A stretch of DNA of 17,004 nucleotides from an uncultured Collinsella sp. (GCA_900757505.1 CAAEOE010000063.1:1-17004), one strand, 5' to 3'; counted from the stretch's first letter, positions 1 to 8,807 are shown. Numbers and translations: made by a program. The notes: generated by a model from the sequence alone, not told the origin.

Positions 1-363
1 GCTGTCCCGGCTCAACATCGCCCTCAGCTTCTCGAAGCTCTCCTCGCTCAGGCAGTGCTCCATGTGGCAGCCCTCTTGCGACGCGACCTCAGCCGAAACA
101 CCCGCATCCTCCAGCAGCCCCACGAAAAAGCAGTGACGCTCCCACATTTGACGAGCGACCTCCAGCCCTCGCTCCGTCAGATGATCGTCGCGCTTGCCCA
201 TTTCGACATAGCCGTTGCTTTCCAGCGTCGCCATGGCCTTGGAAACGCTCGCCTTGGTCACGCCCAAGTACTCCGCAACGTCGATTGAGCGCACGATGCC
301 CTGACGTTCCGACAGAACGTAGATCGATTCGAGATAGTCTTCTCCGGATTCACGTAGGGCCAT
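1..363 (-). CDS. DtxR/MntR-family metal-dependent transcriptional regulator (5' part, cut by window edge)
   Basis: The first 121 codons are present, starting at the ATG at 363, with no stop before the window edge. The protein begins MALRESGEDYLESIYVL and has a winged helix-turn-helix at about residues 20-65 (VAEYLGVTKASVSKAMATLE), followed by the dimerisation and metal-binding helices. By comparison with known family members, metal ligands can be placed at D9, E12, H77, C99, E102 and H103. D9 and E12 match the Mn-type MntR, while C99 with E102-H103 matches the Fe-type DtxR (C102, E105, H106), so the metal cannot be assigned. Such proteins repress metal-uptake genes when Fe2+ or Mn2+ is bound. 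A weak SD (AAAGG) precedes the start. Upstream, an imperfect inverted repeat (GTTAGCC... GGCTTAC, about 388-418) could be an autoregulatory site, which is weak inference. The family is clear; the target genes lie outside the window. Confidence 0.88.
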   Translation of the reverse strand, partial: MALRESGEDYLESIYVLSERQGIVRSIDVAEYLGVTKASVSKAMATLESNGYVEMGKRDDHLTERGLEVARQMWERHCFFVGLLEDAGVSAEVASQEGCHMEHCLSEESFEKLRAMLSRDS

Positions 364-429
364 GGGCCGCCTTTCGCGATGATTGCTAGTTAGCCTTTGG
401 ATACTTTCCTTGGCTTACTTTACCGCAAA

Positions 430-458
430 AGTTGACCATGTCTTACTGCATTGACCAA
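430..458. promoter_or_regulatory. Paired TTGACC motifs upstream of the DtxR-type gene
   Basis: Two identical hexamers TTGACC lie at 432-437 and 451-456, 19 bp apart (about two helical turns), each in an A/T-rich setting. On the strand of the DtxR-type gene they read GGTCAA twice. They may be binding sites for a regulator or the -35 region of an upstream promoter. No matching -10 was found, so function is unassigned. Confidence 0.2.
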
Positions 459-492
459 AAAGTTAGCCGTGTTTCACAAAACGTGCGGGATG

Positions 493-529
493 AAAACAAA
501 ATGGGAACACCCCGCAAGGAGTGTCCCCA
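493..529 (-). terminator. Intrinsic terminator of the ABC-F/HAD operon, made from a repeat unit
   Basis: On the minus strand a 9-bp stem (TGGGGACAC / GTGTTCCCA, one G-U pair; arms at 521-529 and 502-510) is followed by TTTTGTTTTC. It lies about 45 nt downstream of the HAD phosphatase stop. The proximal arm belongs to the GTGTCCC repeat family, so the terminator seems to be built partly from a dispersed repeat. Confidence 0.65.
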
Positions 530-563
530 GCTGCCGGCAGAAAAGGAACGTCCCCAAGTGCCG
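515..563 (+). repeat. 49-bp dispersed repeat, copy 1 (GTGTCCC / CTGCCGGCAG / AACGTCCC)
   Basis: The stretch contains AAGGAGTGTCCC, the 10-bp palindrome CTGCCGGCAG and AAAAGGAACGTCCC in order. A second copy in the same orientation lies at 16817-16865 and matches at 45 of 49 positions by my reading. Related sequence is also found at 13640-13700. Intergenic position and GTCCC content suggest a REP-like family; no cognate transposase gene is in this window. Confidence 0.75.
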
Positions 564-572
564 AATCCGCAG

Positions 573-1343
573 CTAAATCAGGCCAAAGTGCTTCGCGGCG
601 TTGTAGATGCCATCGTCGTCCACGGCGGTCGTCACATAGGTCGCTGCAGCTTTCACCGTGTCCTGCGCGTTGCCCATGGCCACACTTGTGCCCACGGCCG
701 AGAACATCGACAGGTCGTTCTCGCCGTCGCCAAAGGCAATCGCCTCGCTCGCGTCGATACCAAGCCGCTCGAGCGTCGCCGCCACGCCCAGATCCTTGCC
801 GCCGTTAGCGGGAATAATGTCGCAGAACAGATCGCACCAGCGGGTAGTGAGCGAATGCGACACGGCATCGGTCACGATATGCTCGTCGGCCGGATCCACA
901 AAGGCGCAAAACTGGTAGACCGGTGCGTCAAAGGCGTGCTCAAACGGCTCCTCGTGGTAGACGATCCCCGCGTTGCTGCCAGCCGTCACCACGCGCTCGG
1001 ACAGGCGGTTCACAAACGAGTTCTCGCCCTGCATGCACAGCGAGTCGTAGCGTCCCTGCGCCACCTGGTCCACAATCACCGCGACGTCGTCCGGATCGAT
1101 CGGGCAGCTGCGGTAAACCCCCTCGGCATCAAAGCAGTGCTGGCCCGAAAGCGTAATGTACGCATCCCAGCCCAGGTCGAACAGCCAGTCCGGCATCTGG
1201 TAGGTCGGGCGACCCGTGGCGATCACGCATGCGATCCCCTGCTCGTGAAAGCTGTCGAGCACCTGCTGCGCCGACGCCGGAATCCGATGGGTCTTAAAGC
1301 TCAGCAGCGTGCCGTCGATATCGAAGAATGCGGCCTTGATCAT
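573..1343 (-). CDS. Cof-type HAD-superfamily phosphatase
   Basis: This 256-aa protein has HAD motif I at the extreme N-terminus (DIDGTLL, D8 nucleophile and D10 acid), motif II around IATGRP, and motif IV GDGENDL (about 205-211) followed by VAMGNAQDTVKAAATYVT. The large cap between residues about 85 and 180 is typical of the type IIB (Cof/YidA) subfamily. Members hydrolyse small sugar phosphates, flavin or pyridoxal phosphates with broad specificity, so the substrate cannot be predicted. The start codon follows the ABC-F stop by only 6 nt, with GAGGAG overlapping that stop, so the two genes are cotranscribed and possibly translationally coupled. Length is normal and no key residue is missing. 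Confidence 0.9.
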   Translation of the reverse strand: MIKAAFFDIDGTLLSFKTHRIPASAQQVLDSFHEQGIACVIATGRPTYQMPDWLFDLGWDAYITLSGQHCFDAEGVYRSCPIDPDDVAVIVDQVAQGRYDSLCMQGENSFVNRLSERVVTAGSNAGIVYHEEPFEHAFDAPVYQFCAFVDPADEHIVTDAVSHSLTTRWCDLFCDIIPANGGKDLGVAATLERLGIDASEAIAFGDGENDLSMFSAVGTSVAMGNAQDTVKAAATYVTTAVDDDGIYNAAKHFGLI

Positions 1344-1349
1344 CCTCGC

Positions 1350-3209
1350 CTACTCCTCGCCCTCGAGCTTTTCGCTCGCCTCGAGCCACGCCATCTCCAG
1401 CTCGTCCATGGCGGCGTGGGCCTCGTCGATCTTTGCCTGCTGCTCGCCCAGCGCCGTGTAGTTGGTGGGATCGACCTGGGCCATGGCGGCCTCGGCCTCC
1501 TCCACGCGAGCGCGCTGCGTCTCCATCTTGCGCTCGAGCGAGCTCACCTCGCGGCGGAGCTTCTGGCGTTCGGCGTTGGAAAGACCGTTGGGCTGCCCGC
1601 TCGTCTTAGGCTTTTCGGCCGCAACCGCTGCGGCACCGGTGTCGAACGTGCCGGTCTTGGCACTCGGCGCGCCCACGGGCTCGCCCTCGGCGGTGGCGTT
1701 GCACAGGCGCAGGTACTGATCGACGCCGCCGGGCATATGCGTCAGGTGGCCGTCAAGCAGTGCCCACTGTTGGTCGGTCACGCGCTCCATCAAGAAGCGG
1801 TCGTGTGTCACCAGGATCAACGTGCCGGGCCAGCCGTCGAGCAGGTCCTCGACAATCGCGAGCATGTCGGTATCCAGGTCGTTGCCCGGCTCGTCCAGGA
1901 TAAGCACGTTGGGCTCGTCCAGGATCGTCAGCAGCAGCGACAGGCGACGGCGTTGGCCGCCCGAAAGGTCGCCGATACGACTCCAGAGCTGTTGGGTCGT
2001 AAAGCCCAGGCGCTCGCAGAGCTTCTCGGGCGAAGTCTCCTTGCCGTCGATGACGTAGTACTTCTTATAGTTGCTGAGCACCTCGCGGATCGTGTCGCCC
2101 ATGTAGGGCTCGAGCTCCTCGAGCTGCTGCGATAGCACGCCAAAACGTACCGTCTGGCCGATCTTCACGCGGCCGCGCAGGGGCGCGATCTTGCCCTGGA
2201 TCACGTCGAGCAGCGTGGACTTGCCGGCACCGTTCTCACCCAAAAGACCATAGCGGTCGCCCGCGCCGATAAGCCAGGTCACGTCGGAGAGCACCTGCTT
2301 GGGCGCGCCGTCGGTATCCGCATAGCCGGCGTCCACGTCGATCACGTCGATGACCTGCTTGCCCAGGCGGCTCACCGCCAGGCGCTTGAGCTCCAGCTCG
2401 TCGCGCACGGGCGGCACGTCGGCGATGAGTTCGCGAGCGGCATCCACGCGAAACTTGGGCTTGGTGGAGCGCGCCTGGGCGCCACGGCTCAGCCACGCGA
2501 GCTCCTTGCGTGCCATGTTGCGACGACGCTCCTCGGTGACGGCGGCCATGCGGTCGCGCTCTACGCGCTGCAGGATGTATGCCGAGTAACCGCCCTCGAA
2601 GGGATCGACCTGGCCGTCGTGGACCTCCCACATGCTGGTGCAGACCTCGTCCAAGAACCAGCGGTCGTGCGTGACCACGAGCATGGCGCCCTGGCCGCGC
2701 TGCCAGCGGGCCTTTAAGTGACGCGCGAGCCAGTTGATGGTGCGCATGTCCAGGTGGTTGGTGGGCTCGTCGAGCATGAGCACGTCGTAGTCGCCGATCA
2801 GCAGGCGCGCAAGGTCCGCGCGACGGCGCTGACCGCCCGAAAGCTCGCCCACCGTGCCCTCCCAGGGCACATCGCTAATGAGACCGGCGAGGATCTGGCG
2901 CGTACGCGGACTCGACGCCCACTCATACTCGGGAGTGTCGCCCACGACGGCATGATGCACGGTATCGGTGTCGACAAGTTGGTCCTTTTGGCCGAGCAGA
3001 CCGATCGTGGTGCCGCGGCGATGCGTCACGCGGCCATCGTCGGGCTCCAGCGTGCCGGCGAGCACGCTCAGCAGCGTCGACTTGCCGTCGCCGTTTTTAC
3101 CAACAATACCAATGCGGTCGCCCTCGCCCACGCCGAGCGTCACGCTATCGAAAATATGCTTGGTGGGAAACTCTAGGCTGATGGAATCGCATCCCAAAAG
3201 AATCGCCAT
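1350..3209 (-). CDS. ABC-F family ATPase, Uup-like (ribosome-associated)
   Basis: This 619-aa soluble protein has two ABC ATPase domains and no membrane segment. Domain 1 has Walker A GKNGDGKST, signature LSGGQ and Walker B VLMLDEPTNHLD. Domain 2 has Walker A GENGAGKST, signature LSGGQ and Walker B VLILDEPGNDLD. Between them is the linker around ELAWLSRGAQARSTKPKFR. After an A/G/P-rich spacer, the last 80 or so residues form a charged coiled coil (LRREVSSLERKMETQ onward), as in Uup. ABC-F proteins act on the ribosomal E site or rescue stalled ribosomes; a resistance role cannot be excluded. An upstream in-frame ATG at 3365 would add 52 unlikely residues and span a terminator. The ATG at 3209 has a proper SD (AAGGAG, about 9 nt) and begins with the canonical MAILLGCDSISLEF. 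The HAD gene follows in the operon. Confidence 0.9.
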   Translation of the reverse strand: MAILLGCDSISLEFPTKHIFDSVTLGVGEGDRIGIVGKNGDGKSTLLSVLAGTLEPDDGRVTHRRGTTIGLLGQKDQLVDTDTVHHAVVGDTPEYEWASSPRTRQILAGLISDVPWEGTVGELSGGQRRRADLARLLIGDYDVLMLDEPTNHLDMRTINWLARHLKARWQRGQGAMLVVTHDRWFLDEVCTSMWEVHDGQVDPFEGGYSAYILQRVERDRMAAVTEERRRNMARKELAWLSRGAQARSTKPKFRVDAARELIADVPPVRDELELKRLAVSRLGKQVIDVIDVDAGYADTDGAPKQVLSDVTWLIGAGDRYGLLGENGAGKSTLLDVIQGKIAPLRGRVKIGQTVRFGVLSQQLEELEPYMGDTIREVLSNYKKYYVIDGKETSPEKLCERLGFTTQQLWSRIGDLSGGQRRRLSLLLTILDEPNVLILDEPGNDLDTDMLAIVEDLLDGWPGTLILVTHDRFLMERVTDQQWALLDGHLTHMPGGVDQYLRLCNATAEGEPVGAPSAKTGTFDTGAAAVAAEKPKTSGQPNGLSNAERQKLRREVSSLERKMETQRARVEEAEAAMAQVDPTNYTALGEQQAKIDEAHAAMDELEMAWLEASEKLEGEE

Positions 3210-3269
3210 ATGCCCTGCTCCTTCGTAGAAATTCAACGTTGTCCATGATAGCAGCGAGCCCCACCCCAA

Positions 3270-3304
3270 ACCACCACGAAGGTGCCTGTCCCCTTTGTGG
3301 TGGT
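3270..3304. repeat. Imperfect palindrome ACCACCACRAAGG...
   Basis: Arms ACCACCACGAAGG (3270-3282) and CCTTTGTGGTGGT (3292-3304) pair at 12 of 13 positions around the loop TGCCTGTCC. The hairpin sits between the pst terminator and the ABC-F start, within or next to the ABC-F promoter region. Its loop carries the GTCCC core seen in other repeats of this window. It is probably a REP-like unit; it has no T-tract on either strand. Confidence 0.65.
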
Positions 3305-3321
3305 CGCTTCGGTCGCAGAGC

Positions 3322-3358
3322 AAAAAGGCGGGCCATCTCCCGCAAGAGATGACCCGCC
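3322..3358 (-). terminator. Rho-independent terminator of the pst operon
   Basis: On the minus strand a 13-bp GC-rich stem (GGCGGGTCATCTC / GAGATGGCCCGCC, one G-U pair) with a short loop is followed directly by TTTTTG. It lies 56 nt beyond the pstB stop and is the strongest terminator in the window. It separates the pst operon from the ABC-F operon and shows that no phoU gene follows pstB in this transcript. Confidence 0.85.
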
Positions 3359-3414
3359 CCTCCAATCAGTCCCGCGGCAACCATAGCCGCCACGGGCCTC
3401 AAGCATGTCCCGGA

Positions 3415-4283
<869 letters not shown>

Positions 4284-4287
<4 letters not shown>

Positions 4288-5210
4288 TCGGCCGTCATCC
4301 TCCTTGCCAGTTGCTTGCCTACGATACGGGCGACTACGTTAAACAGCAGCACGCAAATCATCAGCAGTGCCGCGGTGCCCCAGACGATCTGCTGGGCCTC
4401 GGGGCTGCCCTCGCCATAGATCTTGTAGATGTGCACGGCCAGCGACTCACCGGGACGGAACACGTTCCAGGCGCAGGTGGGGCTCGACAGGTTAAAGCTC
4501 AAGAAGTTCAGGCGAACCGGCGAGCTCATGCCCGAGGTAAAGAGCAGCGCCGCGGCCTCGCCAAACACGCGGCCGGCCGAAAGCACGATGCCGGTCACGA
4601 TGGCGGGCATGGCCTCGGGAATCAGGATGTGCAGTGTGGCCTCCCAGCGAGTGAGGCCCATGGCCAGGCACGCATCGCGCTGGGCCTGCGGCACGTCCTC
4701 GAGCGCCTGCTGAATCACGCGCACCAGGATGGGGATGTTGAACATGGTGAGCGCGACGGCGCCGGAGATGATGGAGTACTTCCAGCCCAGCTGCACCGAG
4801 AACACCAGAAAGCCGAACATGCCTACGACAATGGAGGGCAGCGAGGACAGCGTCTCGATGGCGGTGGAGGCGATGTCGCGGATGGGGCCGTCCGGCGCGT
4901 ACTCGACCAGGAAGACCGCGCCGCCCAGGCTGATGGGCACCGAGATACCTAAGGTGATCAGCAGTAGGTAGAACGAGTCGAACAGCTGGTAGAGCACGCC
5001 GCCCTGCGTTCCGTTGGCGCGTGCGGGCTGCGTGAGAAATCCCGGCTGGAACAGCGTCGAGATGCCCTCGAACAGAATATAGGCCACCATGGAGACGACG
5101 ATGAGCATGACGATGGCGACGATTGCCGTCAGCACGCCCGTGGCGATGCGGTCCTGCTTTTGGACACGCCCGAGTCTCGCCTCGTCGATAAGGATGCGCG
5201 TGCTAGCCAC
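4284..5210 (-). CDS. pstA: Phosphate ABC transporter permease PstA
   Basis: This 308-aa integral membrane protein has about six hydrophobic segments, the first at about residues 22-50 (VLTAIVAIVMLIVVSMVAYILF). The cytoplasmic EAA loop that contacts PstB reads DACLAMGLTRWEATLHILIPEAMP. ISVPISLGGAVFLVEYAP and LSSLPSIVVGMFGF are family hallmarks. Its start overlaps the end of pstC by 8 nt and its stop overlaps pstB by 4 nt. With PstC it forms the phosphate channel in the cytoplasmic membrane. Length and motifs are normal. Confidence 0.95.
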
Positions 5211-6111
5211 GAGCCTTCGCCCCCTTGCGGCCGATGAGATGGATGATCAGGATAAAGATGAGACTCATGCCCATCAGCAGCAGGCCGAGCGCCCACAAGA
5301 CGTCGTCCTGGGCCGAACCCTCGGCATAGACCGCCATGGACGTGGTAAGCGTGGTGGTGATGGTGGACGCAGGCGACAGCAGCGACGTCGGCATGGCCTC
5401 GATGCCGCCGATAACCATGCGCACGGCGAGCGTCTCGCCAAAGGCGCGGGTCATGCCAAGGATGACTGCGGTCATGAGCGATGGCATAGCGCTCTTGAGC
5501 ACCACGTGCCAGATGGTCTGCCAGCGGGTGTAGCCCAGCGCGAGCGAGCCCTGACGGTAGCTATCGGGCACGGCGCGCAGGCCGTCGACCGAAAGCGTAG
5601 TCATCGTCGGCAGAATCATGACGGCCAGTACGATGGCGCCGGGCAAGATGCCCAGACCCGTGCTCACGTGGAAAACGCTCTTCATGAGGCCAACGACCAC
5701 GTGAAAGCCGATCAGGCCAAAGACGACCGAGGGAATGCCGGTCAAAAGCTCAATAAGCGGCTGAAAGACCTTGGAGCCAAACTTAGGGCTAATCTCGACC
5801 GCAAAGATGGCAGAGCCGATGGCGATGGGCAGCGCGATGAGCGTGGAGAGCACCATGACCGCAAACGAGGTGATGATCAGAGGCAGGGCGCCGGTATAGG
5901 GCAGGCCGTTTTCGGCCGTGTTGGCCAGGTCCCACTTGGTGCCGGTGAAGAACTCGACGACCGAAACGCCGTCCTTAACAAATGCCGAGAGGCCCTTTTG
6001 GGCGACCATAAAGATGAGCGCGGCAACGACAAGCGTCACGAGCGCTACACACGCGCCCGTGACGCCCAGGCCTACGTTCTCAAGGTCGCGCTTTGGCAGC
6101 TGTTTTGCCAT
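5203..6111 (-). CDS. pstC: Phosphate ABC transporter permease PstC
   Basis: This 302-aa membrane protein has about six hydrophobic segments, the first being VTGACVALVTLVVAALIFMVA. PALPIAIGSAIFAVEISP-type sequence and LTGIPSVVFGLIGFHVVV match PstC. The EAA loop reads YRQGSLALGYTRWQTIWHVVLKSAMP, split here as SLALGYTRWQTIWHVVLKSA at its core. It forms the channel heterodimer with PstA. The gene begins 24 nt after the pstS stop, behind GGAAAGG as SD, and overlaps the pstA start by 8 nt. Nothing is missing or unusual. Confidence 0.95.
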   Translation of the reverse strand: MAKQLPKRDLENVGLGVTGACVALVTLVVAALIFMVAQKGLSAFVKDGVSVVEFFTGTKWDLANTAENGLPYTGALPLIITSFAVMVLSTLIALPIAIGSAIFAVEISPKFGSKVFQPLIELLTGIPSVVFGLIGFHVVVGLMKSVFHVSTGLGILPGAIVLAVMILPTMTTLSVDGLRAVPDSYRQGSLALGYTRWQTIWHVVLKSAMPSLMTAVILGMTRAFGETLAVRMVIGGIEAMPTSLLSPASTITTTLTTSMAVYAEGSAQDDVLWALGLLLMGMSLIFILIIHLIGRKGAKARG

Positions 6112-6135
6112 TGCAAACCTTTCCGGGGCGATTAC

Positions 6136-7077
6136 TTATTTAGCGGAGACCTTGCCGCTGGCGTCCTTGACGACCTTCATGGCAGAGACGGGAATGAAGC
6201 CCTGCTCCTCGACGAGCTTGCCCTGGACGTCGTCGGAAAGCATGAACTCCAGGAAGGCCTTGGTGGCCTCGTCGGCGTCCTTCGCGCAGTACATGTGCTC
6301 GGTAGCCCAAATCTTAAAGGAATCGTCGGTGACGTTTGCGCTCTTGGGCTCCACGCCCTCGACCTTGATGGCATTGAACTTGGAGTCATCGAAGTGCGAG
6401 AAGTCCAGGTAAGAGATGGCGTTGTCGGTGCTGCCCATCTGAGTCTGGACGTCACCGGACTTGTCGAGCTCGGCGTCGCCCTTAAAGTCGACGGCCTCGT
6501 CGCCAAAGACGGCAGCCTCGAAGGTGGCGCGGGTACCGGAGCCTGCCTTGCGGTTGAGGACGACGATGGTAGCGTCGTCGCCGCCGACCTCCTTCCAGTT
6601 GGTGATCTGGCCGGAGAAGATGCCCTTGAGCTGCTCGAGGGACAGGTCATCGACCTTGACGTTCTTGGAGACGACGGGGCCCATGCCCACGACGGCGACC
6701 TCGTGGTCGACGAGGTTCTTGACCTGATCGGCCTCGAGCTTGGTCTCGGCGAAGACGTCGGAGTTACCGATGGTGACGGTGCCGGCGGCGACAGCGGTCA
6801 GGCCCTTGCCCGAACCGTTGCCCGAGCCGGAGATGGAGACGTCCGGGTTGGCGTCCATGAACTTCTCGGCAGCAGCCTCGACGAGAGCCTGGAACGAGGA
6901 GGCGCCGTCGTAGGTCACCTCGCCGGAGACGGACTCGGCAGCGGCAGCGGCACTGCCCTTGTCGGCGGCGTCGGATGCGCCTGCGCCGCCGCAACCAACG
7001 AGACCGAGTCCGACGATGCTGGCAAGGCCACCAGCGAGGCCGAGGAACCGACGACGAGAATAAGCCTGATCGAGCAT
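6136..7077 (-). CDS. pstS: Phosphate-binding lipoprotein PstS with a twin-arginine signal
   Basis: This 313-aa protein is the extracytoplasmic phosphate receptor of the Pst importer. The N-terminus has a twin-arginine motif (SRRRFLGL, residues 7-14), a hydrophobic stretch and a lipobox LVGC with the lipidated cysteine at C29. It therefore looks like a Tat-exported lipoprotein. An A/S/D-rich linker follows. Phosphate-contact segments are recognisable as SGSGNGSGKGL and NRKAGSGTRATF. The in-frame ATGs at 7167 and 7095 lack an SD and would bury the signal peptide; the ATG at 7077 has AAAGGAAG about 5 nt upstream. It is first in pstSCAB and expected to be induced by phosphate starvation (see 7223-7239). 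Confidence 0.94.
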   Translation of the reverse strand: MLDQAYSRRRFLGLAGGLASIVGLGLVGCGGAGASDAADKGSAAAAAESVSGEVTYDGASSFQALVEAAAEKFMDANPDVSISGSGNGSGKGLTAVAAGTVTIGNSDVFAETKLEADQVKNLVDHEVAVVGMGPVVSKNVKVDDLSLEQLKGIFSGQITNWKEVGGDDATIVVLNRKAGSGTRATFEAAVFGDEAVDFKGDAELDKSGDVQTQMGSTDNAISYLDFSHFDDSKFNAIKVEGVEPKSANVTDDSFKIWATEHMYCAKDADEATKAFLEFMLSDDVQGKLVEEQGFIPVSAMKVVKDASGKVSAK

Positions 7078-7103
7078 AATCTTCCTTTCATACATGCAAC
7101 TCG

Positions 7104-7121
7104 CGGGCACCCTGCCCGCTT
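7104..7121 (-). other. Small GC hairpin in the pstS leader
   Basis: GCGGGCA / TGCCCGC pair around a 3-nt loop in the probable 5' untranslated region of pstS, about 30 nt before the start codon. No T-tract follows on the minus strand, so it is unlikely to terminate. It may simply stabilise the leader. Confidence 0.3.
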
Positions 7122-7222
7122 TGCTGTTTGGAAAGATACGGCCCCGATCGGGCAGCGCCCGCGCCAACTGCGGTTTCTTACGGTCATTTGATAGACCCTT
7201 ACCGCAAGCGCGGCTCGGCTTT

Positions 7223-7239
7223 ACAAACGAATAACAAAC
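7223..7239 (-). promoter_or_regulatory. Candidate PHO box upstream of pstS
   Basis: On the minus strand two GTTTGT hexamers are repeated with an 11-bp period (GTTTGTTATTC then GTTTGTAAAGC), about 146-162 bp upstream of the pstS start. An 11-bp repeat period is the spacing used by PhoB/PhoP-type response regulators. The motif itself is not the GTTCACC of other actinobacteria, and no convincing -10 was found, so this is tentative. Confidence 0.35.
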
Positions 7240-7267
7240 CCGCCACCAAGCATGACCCGCCTTTTAC

Positions 7268-7349
7268 ACCAATAAAAACAAAGTTGCGGTGAAATAGTTC
7301 CTGCTTGGCCATCAAATGGCCCATTCTAGGAACTATTCCACCGCAACTT
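7268..7349 (-). terminator. Long hairpin (AGTTGCGGTGRAATAG family), probable pepV terminator
   Basis: Arms AAGTTGCGGTGAAATAGTTC (from 7281, continuing to 7302) and their complement (7328-7349) pair at 21 of 22 positions. Inside is a second perfect stem GGCCAT/ATGGCC with loop CAA (7307-7321). On the minus strand the hairpin begins 21 nt after the pepV stop and ends in a T-rich run (TTTGTTTTTATT), as expected of an intrinsic terminator. It shares its outer arm with the hairpin at 10555-10621, so it is also a member of a dispersed repeat family. Confidence 0.75.
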
Positions 7350-7370
7350 AGATTGGGAAACCGCGAGACC

Positions 7371-8807
7371 TTAAAGCTCTAATTCATTCAAACGGAGGAT
7401 CGCAACAATATAGATCTTGAGCGCCTGCTTGAGCTGTTCCTCGTTGGCGCACTCGTTGGGACCGTGCATTTGGCCGCCCCACGCGGGCAGCTCAAGGCCG
7501 GTCTCCTCGGGGCCAAACGACACGGCGCGGGCAAAATTGCGCGCATACGTGCCGCCGCCCATGGCAAAGGGCTCAGCATGCTTGCCCGTAAACTCGTTAT
7601 AGGTATCAATAAGCGCCTTCACGGCCGGATCGTCGGCAGACACCGAGAACGGCACCTTAGCGCGACCCAGCTGACACGTCACGCCAAAACGGCCCACGAG
7701 CGGGTCGAGCTGCTCGCGGATGGTATCGGCACTGGTGCTATCGGGGAAGCGCACGTCGATGACCTGCTCAATATGGCCATCCGCCACGCGGATGACGCCA
7801 GCGTTGCAGGTAAGCGGGCCAAACGCCGGACTCGTCGCATCGATACCTAGGCCGCGGCCATAGGCATCCGCGTGCACAAAAGCCAGGAACTTGACGAACT
7901 CGTGCTCGGCAGGCGTCAGCAGGCGCTCGTCGCGTGCACCAAACGCGTCCTCGGCCTCGCGCAGATACGACACGATCAGGCCGACGGCGTTGATGGTGCC
8001 CTCAGGCATCGAAGCGTGGCCGCCAATACCGTGGGCGAAAATCTGCGCATGCCCGTTATCAAGCGCCGTGATCTCCAGGCGGTCGGCGTTCTCAACGGGC
8101 GCCGGCAGCTCATCGGCGGCAATCGCAAGCTCGCAGATGGACTGCGACGGAATGGCATTGCTCGCCTCGGAGCCGCTCCACGACACGATGCGCCCGCCGT
8201 CGATCTTGGGGCTCACAAACGTCGCCCCAAACTGGCCCTTCTCGGCATTGCAGACCGGGAACTCGGCATCGGGCGTAAACAGAAAGTCGGGATTCGCGTA
8301 GTTCTCCAGATAATGGTGAACGTCGGACATGCCCACTTCCTCATCGCAGCCCAGCAGCGCGCGGAAGGTGTAGCGCGGAACGATGCCGTGCTTGAGCAGG
8401 TAGGCGCCGGCGTAGAGCGACAGCACGGCCGGACCCTTGTCGTCGATCACGCCGCGGCCGAGCAGCCAGCCCTCGCGACGCTCCATCGCAAACGGGTCGG
8501 TGTTCCAACCGGGACCGGCGGGAACCACGTCAACATGGCAGATAGTCGCAAGCTGCTTATCGCCGCGGCCCGGGATATCGGCAATGCCCACATACCCATC
8601 GTCGTCGCTCGTCTGGTAGCCGAGCTTTTGCGCAATGCCGAGCGCGCAATCGAGCGCATCACGAACCGGGCGGCCAAACGGCGCGCTAGGCTCCGCATCG
8701 GCAGCAACGGCTACGGACGGATAACTCACCAGCTGCTCGATATCGGCGACGACATCCTCCCAGACCTCGTCGACATACTCGGCAACGCTCTGCTCCACCT
8801 GATTCAT
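7371..8807 (-). CDS. pepV: M20-family dipeptidase, PepV/Sapep type
   Basis: This 478-aa cytosolic zinc peptidase is predicted to cleave dipeptides, releasing amino acids from imported peptides. Metal and catalytic residues can be placed at H91 and D93 (ICHVDVVPAG), D122 (GRGVIDDKGP), E156-E157 (GCDEEVGMSD), D180 (FTPDAEFPV) and the C-terminal histidine in QMHGPNE. The phrase TPDAEFPVCNAEKG and the length of about 470 aa are typical of PepV. The dimerisation/lid domain carries HGIGGHASMPEGTINA. The ATG at 8807 has a near-perfect SD (AAGGAGGT, 6 nt); an upstream ATG at 8852 has none. It lies 54 nt downstream of the HAD phosphatase gene and is probably cotranscribed with it. Confidence 0.92.
   Translation of the reverse strand: MNQVEQSVAEYVDEVWEDVVADIEQLVSYPSVAVAADAEPSAPFGRPVRDALDCALGIAQKLGYQTSDDDGYVGIADIPGRGDKQLATICHVDVVPAGPGWNTDPFAMERREGWLLGRGVIDDKGPAVLSLYAGAYLLKHGIVPRYTFRALLGCDEEVGMSDVHHYLENYANPDFLFTPDAEFPVCNAEKGQFGATFVSPKIDGGRIVSWSGSEASNAIPSQSICELAIAADELPAPVENADRLEITALDNGHAQIFAHGIGGHASMPEGTINAVGLIVSYLREAEDAFGARDERLLTPAEHEFVKFLAFVHADAYGRGLGIDATSPAFGPLTCNAGVIRVADGHIEQVIDVRFPDSTSADTIREQLDPLVGRFGVTCQLGRAKVPFSVSADDPAVKALIDTYNEFTGKHAEPFAMGGGTYARNFARAVSFGPEETGLELPAWGGQMHGPNECANEEQLKQALKIYIVAILRLNELEL

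Noticed and set aside
432..2135. 567-codon open frame on the plus strand
   Set aside because: It runs antisense through the HAD and ABC-F genes, has R/H/A-rich composition with no domain, and is explained by GC-rich codon bias.
5089..7191. 700-codon open frame on the plus strand
   Set aside because: It is antisense to pstA, pstC and pstS, all of which have intact family motifs; the translated product is low-complexity H/D/G-rich.
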